Below, piece by piece: positions 45,824 to 57,400 of a DNA stretch of 64,000 nt; position 1 is the first letter of the stretch; the number at the start of each line of letters is the position of its first letter. The stretch lies in assembly GCA_014706295.1 (NCBI GenBank), contig JACSVZ010000008.1:15278159-15342158 (forward strand), read 5' to 3'. The notes below the pieces were generated by a model. It worked only from the letters and a program-made list of their open reading frames with translations, was not told the origin of the DNA and ran no database searches. The DNA comes from Lycocorax pyrrhopterus obiensis. Taxonomy: Eukaryota; Chordata; Aves; Passeriformes; Paradisaeidae. The position numbers and the translations under genes were made by a program.

Positions 45824-45870
45824 GTTTTAATGACCCAGCGCTTTAGAGCGGCTCAGGGAGGATCTCTGTC
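45545..45870. promoter_or_regulatory. Isolated CpG island, candidate promoter
   Basis: A sharp island of CpG-dense DNA (for example GGCCCCGGCCCCGCCGCCGCG) in the middle of AT-rich intergenic sequence, about 41 kb upstream of VCL and 7.5 kb past the 3' end of PLAU. In vertebrates such islands nearly always mark transcription start sites or regulatory elements. A strong plus-strand donor (CTTAG|GTAAGA, GT at 45913-45914) lies just to the right. Two minus-strand donors lie to the left (TTAAG|GTAATG ending at 45245 and CTCAG|GTAATA ending at 45226). The direction of transcription, if any, cannot be decided. Confidence 0.65.
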
Positions 45871-45913
45871 AGCGCTCCCGCTTAACACAATTACAACTGT
45901 TACTCTTCTTAGG

Positions 45914-48900
45914 TAAGATTTAGTATTGCCGCGTTTGCCCGTACTTTGTGTGCCAGTTTATCTTTGCCTGGGCTGTTTCAGTCCAACTCGTGCTTTGTTG
46001 GAGGAAAACTGTTATGTGGTGTACTGTGCTTTTGCAGGTTCCTCTTAAACACTTTCCCCGCTGTTTCCACGACTTCCTGTGAACGTGACATGAAATAATT
46101 TGCTTTTGTTTGGTTTTGTTTTGGTTGTAGGGGTATGGGTTTGTTTTGTTTGTTTGTTTTTGTTCACGAAGTAAACCGTCTTTGTTGTGCCGAGGGGTTC
46201 GCATAAGGACAGCGTTCTGGCCATTCTGCTGCTGTAAAGGGTGCTAGCATTACCTGAAGTCTAGATAGATCAGGAGAATGCAGGATTATAAACGTCAGTG
46301 AGGAATCACAGGCTCGTCTGGCAGGATCACAGTTAGAAGTGCCGGGTTATATACGTAAATGCCTGAGTAACTACTGTTTATCCCATGCTCACCTTTTTAT
46401 AAGTACTGGCGTGGAAGGGGGGCAAAGGTTATGCTATAAATAAAAACACTTCACTGTGATTTACGTGCTCAGTGAATTGCCTGTGCATTGGCTGCGGGCG
46501 ACCACATCTCCTTTTCCGAGGCTGCTCCCCCATCTAGCGGCAGGTCTGTACCTTGGCTGCCGAGAGAGGGATGGAGATGCTCACTTCACTGCCCGCCTTA
46601 GGCACATGACTTACATGGATTTGAACAAAAGCAAGTGCGGCCCATCAAAGTTCGGAGTGTATCTAGACCAATCAATAAAAGACATACTTACTTTTTCTTC
46701 AGATGTTCATACAAGTTTTAATAGAGAAGAATGGGATTTAAATCAGGGAAGCTGATTTAAGTGAAGATTTAAGGGAAGCTGCCATATCTGCTGGGAGCTT
46801 TGTAGGTGTGAGATTATTTCATGTAAAATGAGAGATGAGGCTGGCCCAAACACATAGTACTAAATCTGGAGATAAGAATTCAATCACTCTTGTAGATCAT
46901 TCAGTGTTAAAGGTGTGCTTGTCACTGCTATATTTACATTCTCCCTTTAAAACTGTATTTCTCTAATAGCTCACAAGTCTCCAAATTGATCTGATTACCC
47001 ATATCTTTGAGCTGAAGACTTCTACATTTCTTTTCTGTTGCTTAATCTGTAAAGCTTAATGTGTAAAGCCTGTCTTGATACATCTTTGTTTTCATACCAA
47101 GGTTCTGTAACTAAAAATACAAGACTAGAAGTTCTGTTTGGCAGTGGGTTTGTTATTAATAAAAGTTAGCCATTGGCTCCCGTGCAGTGATACCAACAAC
47201 ATGGTTGAGTTACTGGTAACCTTCTATGAGAAAAGGCTCCTAGAGAAATGCTCTTTGCCATTGGAAGAGCCTAGAGACTATAATTTTAATTGTAGTGTCC
47301 AGACAAGTTTAACAGATACCAGACAAAGAAAACCCAATAATTAAATAGCATCTACTCTTGATTGTCCCTATAGAAACTAGAATATACCAGCAGATATAGC
47401 TATTTTCTCGTTCAGGTTGAATGCAGGAGCTCAAATGCTGGAGATTTGTAGGATCCTTTGGGACTAAGTCAGTAACATACATTACATATATATAAAAACT
47501 TCAGCCCTTGTCATGAATGTTTAGTGGGAAAAAGCAAAGCAGAAAATCTCTTGTATTTGTGAAATTTGAGCCTTGTTACCACTGTTTTTGTAGCTGTAAA
47601 ATTATCAGTCAGGCGAAGATAATTAACTTGTTTAAACAAATGTAGTGAAAACTATAAAGTCTCATCATACCTGTGTAGTTGTCTCTGTTTTTATACTGAC
47701 ACAAAGCCTATCAGTGTAAGTGCCAGCACAGGTACGTATGGCCCGGCCCTGTCATCTGGGATATTTTCATTGAGATATCTGGTTCCAGAGAGTTCTTTAA
47801 ACATTGCTGCCTCCTTACATTTTCAATGCTGCGATTAATAATGCATCTTTTTATTATTATTGAAGGTTTGTTGATCTAAAAGACTGCTGACATAGATCAC
47901 AGTCAGGTGACAAACTTTGTTTTTAGGCTTTGAAGTTCAAAGCACTCATAAGTTAGCATCCTTGGGAGGCTGAAATCCACTCCATCTTCTTCGACCACTT
48001 ATCATCTTATATATTTGACAGCTCTGTTGCCTCTGAACAGTCAGTATTTTTCCTGGCCATATGATTGTTTTCATGCTTTAGGAGGACATATGTGTATTTT
48101 ATGTCTAGAATAGCACTGTAAAAGTAAAAACTGTTCCAAATTTTTAAGAGTAAAGCTAGTAGCTGATATAATTTTCCCTCTGAATGTTTTAAAATCCGTT
48201 TAATGTAGTTTTAAGGCTGAGTCGAGTTGACCATCAGGAAACATTTCTGTAGCCTGGTTTCAGCTACAGAATGTAAAAAATTCTCTGATTTGTCTCCCCA
48301 GGTAATAAACAAAAGATTGCTTGATGCTGTGTGTATTAAAACAAACCCATTGTAAATAGAGGATACAGTCAATGTAAGACAGAGCATTATTAGAGGGCAA
48401 AAGATTTAATATGTAAGATAAACCTAATCACAGTTATTTTAGATGGAACTGGGTTGTTCTGGAAAATATTTTGAATTTATCTGTGTATGTGTAGTTTGAA
48501 ATTAAATTAGCAATTGCTTGTTCTTTAAGAGGATACATAAAATGTGATGTCTGTAATCAAATACACCTGATCCCAAATGCAAAGTGTCTAAGGAAACTAA
48601 TTCCTGAGACAAATCTATTCAATTTTGAATGGCAGCTACTTAAAGCCCCTTGCTGTCCTGCAGTGTTGGCTCAGCTGCTGTCTAACAAGTTCTAGAGCAA
48701 AATTTGACTGAGATGGTCCCAGCTACCTGGTTAAGGCAGTCCTTCATGTGGCTGGGGCTGCTGTTAACATAGCATGTAAGCATGTTTAAAAATAAAAATA
48801 TTATCCAACCACACAAATTTGCAATGTGTCAGACTTTGCAGGTGCATTTGAAGACGAAGGAGTTGGAACATTAGTGAAGATTTTTTTATCATGGCTGCTA

Positions 48901-51900
48901 ACATGCTGTATTAATGCCAAGTACATGCTGTAATCTTGGTGGAACAGCTGCAATTTCAACAGCTGTAGTGAAGTTCTGGTTTATGTCACTTGAGGATGCT
49001 TTGTTTTAACTTAGGCTAAAGTTTTGTGCCACAAGGCAAGAAAATTTAGGGAAGAATTAGTGGTAAGTAATTCTTAACTACTACAGTTCATGTTATGAAT
49101 TTACTGCGCTTAGAACACCCCAGCTGTGACTAGCAGAGATACTTTGGTTCACTTCTAATAAATATGAAATTGCCTGTGAATGTGTGAATGTGTCAATCTG
49201 GTTTTCTGGAATTACACTGTCACCAAACAGGCATCAATCCCAAAATGCTTGAGTCTGTGACTGGCAAAGTCTCGTGGTTGCCTGTGATTTTCATCTTCTT
49301 TCAGGATTGCCTCCTTACAATAATACTGTGCTTTGGGAGATTTTATCACACACCCAGAGGCCTCTAGCTCAAAGCGTACTGAGGTAATTCATGTGTATGA
49401 TGCCAAGTCAAAGCATTACATACAAACCACTTTTCAGTTACTCAGTAGAAAAATAACATTTCCACCATCCAATGGGGGATAATAATTTTACTCTCTTGCC
49501 AGTTGCACATGTCATTCATTGACATTATTTTGCACAGTGGGACATGGAAACAATTAATTTTATTCTAGTCCTTTCCAGAATATTATTTTGTTAAGAGTCA
49601 CTGAAAGGTTGCTCAAAACTCTTTATAGTTATTAGTCTACCATTAAGAGGTTTGCCTTTAATTGTTAATTCAGAAATCCAGACTATTTTCTCTCATAGGA
49701 CCCATTTCTTAAAGCCACTTTTTAAAAAGATGGGTAAAATTGTGTAATATTATTTCTAAATTTCCCTGTAATGTCTGTGTTTTCATGTAGTCATTTCAGT
49801 CACTGAGCATGTTCATTGATTTCATAATAAACAGGGAACCTGAGGTTAGATGATTTCTCAAAATACCTTTCAGCTGCATTGCAAGAGCCCAAACCAACTA
49901 TTTTATTTCTATTTAAATTTTTCTGAAAAATTCCAGTGGATGAGGCTCAACACCACTCAGTTCCATTTATTTCATGCTTCACTACTCTTACCAGTAGAGC
50001 AATTTCATAATATTTCAGTTCAGGTTCCCTTCCTGCAACCATTATTGCTTTTTACCCCATCTCCGGAAGACGCAGAGAACAGTTTATTCCCTTCTCTGCT
50101 TCGGTCTTTTCCCTTTTGAAGAAAATGTCCCCTGTAAATTTTGCTTCTCTGGATAAAATAAACTAAATATTTTCAGTCTTTTCTCCTTGTCGTGTTCTGG
50201 ACCACTGATTACTGTTGTCTTTTCATCAAGAAGAATGACACTCAAAACAAAACGCAGCTGAGTGTTTGCCTTGTCCTGAGGTTTACAAACTCTGCTCTGA
50301 TGTATGTGTCAGTATGTTTACAGTTTTTCACTCAATACTGTTGATTTAAATCCAGCCTATGGTCTGCAATGCCTTCTGGATCTGTTTTAATACCGGTTAT
50401 CACTCATCTACTTCTGTGTGTTCAGTTATTCCTGTTTGACTTTGTTAGCGTGTTCATTTTCGATGACTCTGGATTGCCACGTTCACTCTGAATTCTGTTT
50501 GGATGCTGGTATTCTCACAGCCTTTTCCACCTTCAAAGATCAGGAGTGTATCCTACCAGGCAGATGCAGCCTAAATCTGCATGAGTCATCTTGTTGGCTG
50601 TAGCTGTGGAACTGGACACAGGAACTGAGCATACTGCTCATGTGGGTCTGCATGTGTTTTCATGCTTGACTTTTGGGTCTGCATCTCATTTTGCTGTTCA
50701 TTAAGTACATAGTCCTTGTTCCTTCAAATTCATGCATTTCCACTTCATATAGTTCCATTTCATTCACTTGTCAAAAGGTTAAATGACACAACCCAAATTC
50801 TGTTCTGATTGTCCATTTGTATACTGTGTGAGATGTGATGGATTTGGAAGGGTTATGCCAGACCAAGTTTGAACCCAGATTTTTTCTTAAATGAATATGT
50901 AGTGTACTTCAGCTTAAGATGGAGGTATCTGAAACTTGAAATTACAAGATTGATGAATGCAGGAAGATTTGATTCTCTTTTTATGGATAAGTTCTGTACT
51001 CATTAGGCCTAAAGCAAGAGCTGTGGTTAGGTGTCAGAAGTGAGCAAAGGTTTAGTGACCAAATAGTCATGGTGGTTTTTTCAATTCAGGTTTCAATATG
51101 CACAAACAAAATCCTCTCATGCATACAATTCCACATGGAAGTGGTGTAACAAATAGGTGATGATGTATTACATTTCCTCATCCCTTATCTTATTTTAAAC
51201 AGATTTTATTTTTAAGTACTTTGAGTCACACTTTCGTTTCACTTCCATGAAGAAAGCTTCAGCTATATAAGGTCAAGTGGTCTGTTCCTTCAGTATGCAT
51301 CATATCCTTCTAAGAGCTGACAGGTTAAACAAGCTTCCTATGTGCTCTGGACACATCAGATACTGCTTTGTCCTTTTTTTCTTGATATGTTTCTTCTGTG
51401 GAAGTATTGGAGATAAGTAGGAACTTGAGTTCATGTTAGTCATGCTTCTAAGGCTTCTGAGAGTATGATCTCTTCACTTGGGCTGATGCCCACCTTTCAG
51501 CTGTTTCTAAATACTTGTTGGACTCCTATTCTACTCCTTTCTGTTGCCAGCAAATACCTGAAATCAATGAACCATGTTACATAAGAGTAGCTTTATGATA
51601 TCAAATTTTTTCTTGCATGTATGTTAGTACCCAGCTGATATCTAATATCTTCCAAAACCATCCTCTCTCTGGTCATTCTGCAGGGGTGTTTGCTAGCCTC
51701 CATGCACAGTTCTCTAGGTGGTTTCTCTCAATCTTCACCAGCACCTCAACCTGGATCAACACCTGCTCACTCTCTAACCAGGGAAAGAGAATGTTTGCTG
51801 TGGATTCTGTTGCAGGAAGAGGAGATTTTGCTGAACTGAGCTCGCATCTTTGCCCTTCATTTTTCCAGGCTCTGATAACTAGCCAGGCAGATGATACTGT

Positions 51901-53296
51901 AGCTGTGGGGCCAAAGTCATGCAGAGAACATTGAAAGAGACTATATAAAATTGCATAGCAGCCTGAGTAGAGGTGTATATATACTGTCTAAACATTTAAT
52001 TTTTGTTGGAACAGCTTATCCAATACAAGCTAAAGAACACGTAAGATTGCACACCCAACAGTATCTAAATGCCCTCTGCCCTCAAGGTCCTGTCTTTATT
52101 TATACTTTGCCCAGAGCTTCCTAGACTTCAAACTGAAGGAGACCTAAATGCAAGTTTTATTTATCACTCCTTTTTCATTCTTACTTATATTCATAATGAT
52201 GGAAATAGGTTGAAATTTAAATTATATTGACTCTCTGCATAGAAAAAGCCTAGAGAAGTCAATGACAAATGTGCTGTTAATTGCAATGAAAATCATATGC
52301 AATGGCTCTGAAGGTATTTATATTCTCCACCTGTTGGAGAGTTGTTGATTTAAGTATTTTGATAAGTGTTAAAGTGGAATACTGAAGTGAGAAATTTGTA
52401 GCATGCCAAAAGATATGCTTAAAATCTAGTATATTTTTGTCTAAAACTGTGTTACCATTGCTTATTTTGGGCATGAAGTATTCTGCCAGCACTTGTCAAG
52501 CTGTCCTGGTAGTTGCTGTCAAGAGAAGCAGTGAGGAGATGCTTTTCTTCTCACACAGTCTCCAGTCTCTCACATGAGATCTCTAACTCATTCTCCAGAA
52601 ACAACGCAATTGTAACCAACTCCCTGCACAAACTTTAATCAGGAGTCCACAAACTTGCCCCAAATAACTCTACTGTATGCAGTGGTTAACTCTGCTAATA
52701 AATTTGTTTTGTTCCCAACCACAAATTGTATTGCCTAAGAGTTTGCAATCCAGCAGTGTCAGTAATCAGTTTGTGTTTAAGTAGTGCTTGGTGTCCCTGT
52801 CCACGATGGGGATGTCAGGGCATTAGTCACAGTACAGTCACAGCATTGTCAGCTCTCACTCCTGAGAACTCAGAGCCAGGCAGATCTGTGGGAAAAGGGA
52901 AGTATTGTCCCTCCCATTTTATAGAAAGGGTACTGAAGTATAAGGACACGTGACCTAACAAATAACAGCACTGCAAATAGCAGAGATGGTACCTAGTTCA
53001 GTCTTGAGTCTCAAGGACCAGACTTCATCAAGAGTCTTCTTCCTATCATTCCATCACCAGTGTGCAAGGTCCATGTACCCAGACTACACTAAGCTACAGC
53101 TGGAGTATGCTTTTCACAAACACCCATGTGCTTTTTGGAAAGAGAAAATTTAGCTTATGCATATCAAATACTTCAATAAACTGGAAGTTCAAACGTTTAT
53201 GTTTTACTAAGGAAGATTACAGGCAGATTGGAACTTAATAACAACAATTCTATTTTGACTCATACCCATCTATTTTCCAGAGAGGAGAAACAAACA
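45914..53296. other. Intergenic sequence between orphan CpG island and PLAU
   Basis: AT-rich sequence with a GTTT-rich patch near 46100-46165. It has no recognised gene, RNA or mobile element. The ORFs at 46456-46755 and 51617-51934 have no features of known proteins. Confidence 0.65.
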
Positions 53297-54228
53297 CATA
53301 AGAAGAAGGTTTTTTTAATGATATTTAAACATCCATAATACAAACAATAAGTTAAACACAGTAAAAATAATTAAATAAAGCTTGAGGTTCCAGCCCTCAT
53401 ACAAAAAATTAAAATCTATAAAATAATTCAGATCTACAAAACAAAGGCAAGTTTAAAAAAAACCAGAATAAGTCTCGGGGAGAAAAAAAAAAATCACTTC
53501 CATATAATATCAGTTAAATGAATGGAAGTAAATTCCTGACTTTTGATGCCTGCAGCATTCAACAAATGCCAAGTCCTTAAATCTTCTTGTGGGTACATAC
53601 ATACATGTAGAGAGGTTGCATAATCACTTTCCAGGGCACCCAGACACCCTCCCGTGTGACCTGGAAGTCCAGCAAGTTTGCACTTTGCCTTCTTGCAGCA
53701 CAGTTCTTAAGTGAAACAGATTAAGAGTTTGTAATGCTGACTCAGCTACTACTTTTTTTTTTTCCCTCCACTTTGATGCCAAGTCTGATCACTCTCTCAG
53801 TACTGGTCTTAACAGGTTAGGTTTGTGGGACTTGAGTCTTAGTATTATTCAATACAACAAGGGGAGATTTTAGACTCAGGTCATGTATAAAACGAATACT
53901 TAAGTAAGTTGAAACTGTATCAGTATTTCCAGAACAAATACTGGTTCATAAATGAAGTAGACAGATAACTTGCTATGCATAGTATCATGCATGGGAATAC
54001 TCATTTAAATGTTAAATATTTTAGCTTCCCATTGAGTGGTTTCCAGGTAATTCAGAGTAGTAAAGCAATATATCAACCATCTCTCTGCCTCACGCCTCAG
54101 GAACACTGTGAGTTACTGACCACACAAGCATTTAAAATGAAAGCCTCTTATGACATTCAGGTCTTCACTGTCCTGGTGTCAGTTATAGGCTGAATCTTGT
54201 TCATTTCAGTCCAGCTGTAGAAAAAAGG
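53297..54228 (-). other. PLAU: PLAU 3' UTR with AU-rich elements
   Basis: About 930 nt from the stop codon to a predicted cleavage point. On the minus strand it has seven ATTTA pentamers (plus-strand TAAAT at 53372, 53515, 53529, 53578, 53949, 54006 and 54013) and a poly-A stretch near 53752-53764. Mammalian uPA mRNA is destabilised through 3' UTR AU-rich elements, so the same control is likely here. The end point is inferred from the polyadenylation signal. Confidence 0.7.
53314..53319 (-). terminator. PLAU: PLAU polyadenylation signal (ATTAAA)
   Basis: ATTAAA on the minus strand, the commonest variant signal. A GT-rich stretch (TATGTGTTTGTTT) starts about 14 bp downstream, as expected for a cleavage region. 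I saw no AATAAA between the stop codon and this site. Confidence 0.65.
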
Positions 54229-54423
54229 TCACTTCGGTTCAGGAAGAAGACGACTCTTGGCAAGTACCCCATTCATGTTGGAGTCAATCCAGTTAAGGTA
54301 TCGAGTAACTCTGGTGTAAACACCAGGCTTGTTTTCCTTTGCACAGCCATCTCCCCAGCTGACAATCCCATAAACCATCATCCTGCCATTGTGCTCACAG
54401 ACCATGGGGCCACCGGAATCTCC
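54229..54423 (-). CDS. PLAU: PLAU exon 11 coding part: catalytic Ser and stop
   Basis: The exon starts after TTGTCAG at 54423 with GDSGGPMVC (Ser370) and continues through [20 protein letters not shown]. It ends at TGA (54231-54229) after a short charged tail, LLPEPK. The tail after the last protease helix is a few residues longer than in human uPA and has a different sequence. Confidence 0.97.
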   Translation of the reverse strand, partial: GDSGGPMVCEHNGRMMVYGIVSWGDGCAKENKPGVYTRVTRYLNWIDSNMNGVLAKSRLLPEPK

Positions 54424-57400
54424 CTGACAACAAAAAGAACATATTAGATCATTTTCTGCAGATGGAGCCTGCAATTATTGTTTTTCTAGAGTTAAACAAG
54501 CTAGCAGGGACCTATGAGCTAAAGCTTTGATCTTCGAGAACATTGCTTAGATGGAACAGAAGGTTTGGCATCTGCTGTGACTTGAACAGTCTCTAAAGAT
54601 AAGGAGTTCTCCAGTTCCCCCATCAGGATACTGGGAGAACACTTACCTTGGAAAACAACCCTCCATCCCCATCCTAAGTTTATAATCACAGATATTAGAC
54701 TAGTGATACAAGGTCAAAGCCAACATGCTAAGTTCTTCATCACAGACACTGCACTTCTTGCACCTCCAGAAGAAGGCCTGGAGGGGGTAAAACCTAACTC
54801 TGGGTTCCAACTTTATTCTAGATGCTTGGGCACACTACAGGTCAACCCCTTGATATACTAATTTCCAGTTACATAAGAGACTCTTATGACTAGGAGAATT
54901 ACAAGATGCCACCAACTGATCCATACAGCATACATGCATTTGAAATTATTTAGAAAATAAACCAAACCAATTTTACCTTGCAGGCATCAATCTGCCATGT
55001 GGGATCCCCAGCACAGACCATGTTGTCAGTAACTCTAATACTGTCATAGTATTCATATTTGCATTTTCTCTGCGATATTAAGTTCACAGTGGCTGACATC
55101 AGTCTCTGGGCATAGAAGATGTCATCTGCAAACAAAAGATTATTTCATTATTTTCACCATCCAAGACAAAAAAAATAGAAGGCAAGAAACCCCCCATAAC
55201 ACAATTTCTGCACTTAAATTAGCATAACCATTCCAGTTCTGCATTAAAGTTCTTATTTCCCTCTTATGCGGTATTGGTTTGCTTTTACTGTTAATAACTA
55301 AGTTTCCAAGAGAAAAACAAATGTTCCAAATACAAAATACAAAGTTTAGAGAGTTTAATAATTTTTGATGGAAATTCTGCACAAACGCAATCCTTTGCTA
55401 ATCCTCCCACACAGCTTTAATTTTTTTCTGCTCCTCATCACATCAGGAATGATAAAAAATTGTAGTTTACATCTTGGCTTACTTTGTATGGTTGACGAGT
55501 GAGAGAAGCATCAGATAGGAAATGCCATAGACAACTAGAGAAGATGATAGCAAAGATCATCTTCAAGAGATGCACATGGAATACATACAATAAAAAGGAA
55601 TCTTTTTGTAATACTTCACAGATCATGGTGTAAAAATCATCACATTCCTACATGGAAGACCAACTTTGGAAAGAGAAGTCATTCACTTACAAAGATCTTG
55701 TTTTCCATAGCCAGCTATTTCACAATGGGTATTGTCTTGTAAGTAAAGGTTTCTCTCTGGCAAGCAGACTGTTCTGACATACTTGGATTCTACTGCACAC
55801 TGTCCAGAAGTCGTCCTTATCCTTATCAAAGCTATGAAACAAGTCAGAAAAGATATAGTTAGATTTGTAAAGCAAGTTTTTCCCCTCAAGTTCTGACAAT
55901 AGAAGTATTTGATACAGTTAATGAGAATAGTTGCAATTATATTTAGTTCTGGTTACTCATGTCCCCCCTCATTGCTTTTGGAATGACAGTCATTACTTAA
56001 TAACAACAGCATTAATTTCCCAACACTAAAAATGACAAATGTTCCAACTTGAACTTGCTTCCTCAAAGGATAGGGGCTGAATAGCTCAGGGAAGAGAGTC
56101 TTCTGCAAGAGTATCTTTAGATGTTTTAAAAGATCAACTTTCTGACTAGCTGTAGAGGGTGGCACCCACTACCCTGAATAGCTTACAAAGGTATGCTTGC
56201 ATTTTCTTTACTTTAGCACTGGCAGTAGGAGGAATCTGGAAGGGGTGGTAGAGTTCTAAATGTCAAGTTCAAGAGTGGCAAGTCTGTTCTGTGCAAGTTG
56301 CAAAAACCCATCTCTGACATTGTTGCTTTAGGAATAGGCTTATGAAACCCAGACTTCCATAAAAGTCTGAATTAGTTCAGGATAACCTTCAGCTAATGCG
56401 GTGCCTGATATGGCATTCCCATGCTATATAATGAAACCTACTGTGCATGCATTGTTTCATCATTTACTATCCATACAGTGTGATCTCTAGACACATCATA
56501 AAATGGCAGAAATTGAAAGCTGCCACCAGTGCTTATGGAAAAGCCATGTCTTCCACAGGTCCAGAGACTTCCTGCCAGGTAATGCATCTGATAAGTGCCA
56601 CAACCAAAACTTATACAAGTGCAAAATTGTCAGCACAGGCCTAGTTTTCAGGCTGTTCCTGTTCCCCTTCTTCCCATCTCTGGTTCTACTTCTTTTAGAA
56701 GATGTATGCCACAATTATGTAGCCTTCACCTATCCCAGTGTTTTAAAGGCTCATATTAAGATGACACTTACCAATATCATTCTCGTTGCCACCTGTGTCA
56801 TCTGTAAAGTCAGGGTGAGAGATGATCTTGTCAACCATGAATACTTGTTCCTTGTCATCAGTAACATTCAGTATGGACTTTCCAAGAAAGACTTTGTAGA
56901 CAGGTTTGTTTATTGGTCTTGACCTGAGTGAGAGCAGAGAGATTGATTAAGACTACTGATTTCTGAGAGTAAGGTCAACAGCTGAGATCCAGTCCCAGTT
57001 CTGTTTCATATTTATTTTGATGCTGATAAGAAAAGGTAAAAATTAGTCAGTTTTGAAAGTTGATCCAATATTCTGAAGGAAGGCATCCTAATTTTCCATT
57101 TGAAGGGATTAAGACAGATATTCAGACATTTTGAAACATGCCTAGCTAGTTGCTACTAATGCAAGGCATTGGCATTAAGAATCCTCTGCAGGATGCCAGA
57201 AGGATCAGCTTTCCACAGAAAAGCCAACAAAAAACACCCATAGATGTATTACACAGCTCATCACCATCAGTACAATTATTAAGTTTTGGGAATGGCTAAG
57301 GTAAAAATGAAATCCAGGCACCAATATACACTAAATTGTTTAAATTGCATCCCACCCAACTGTCCACATCTTGCTAGTTTGTTCTGCTAGATGTGGACTC

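Noticed and set aside
56503..56922. 139-codon plus-strand ORF
   Set aside because: It is antisense to PLAU exon 8 and the intron beside it; the minus-strand reading is a proven protease exon.
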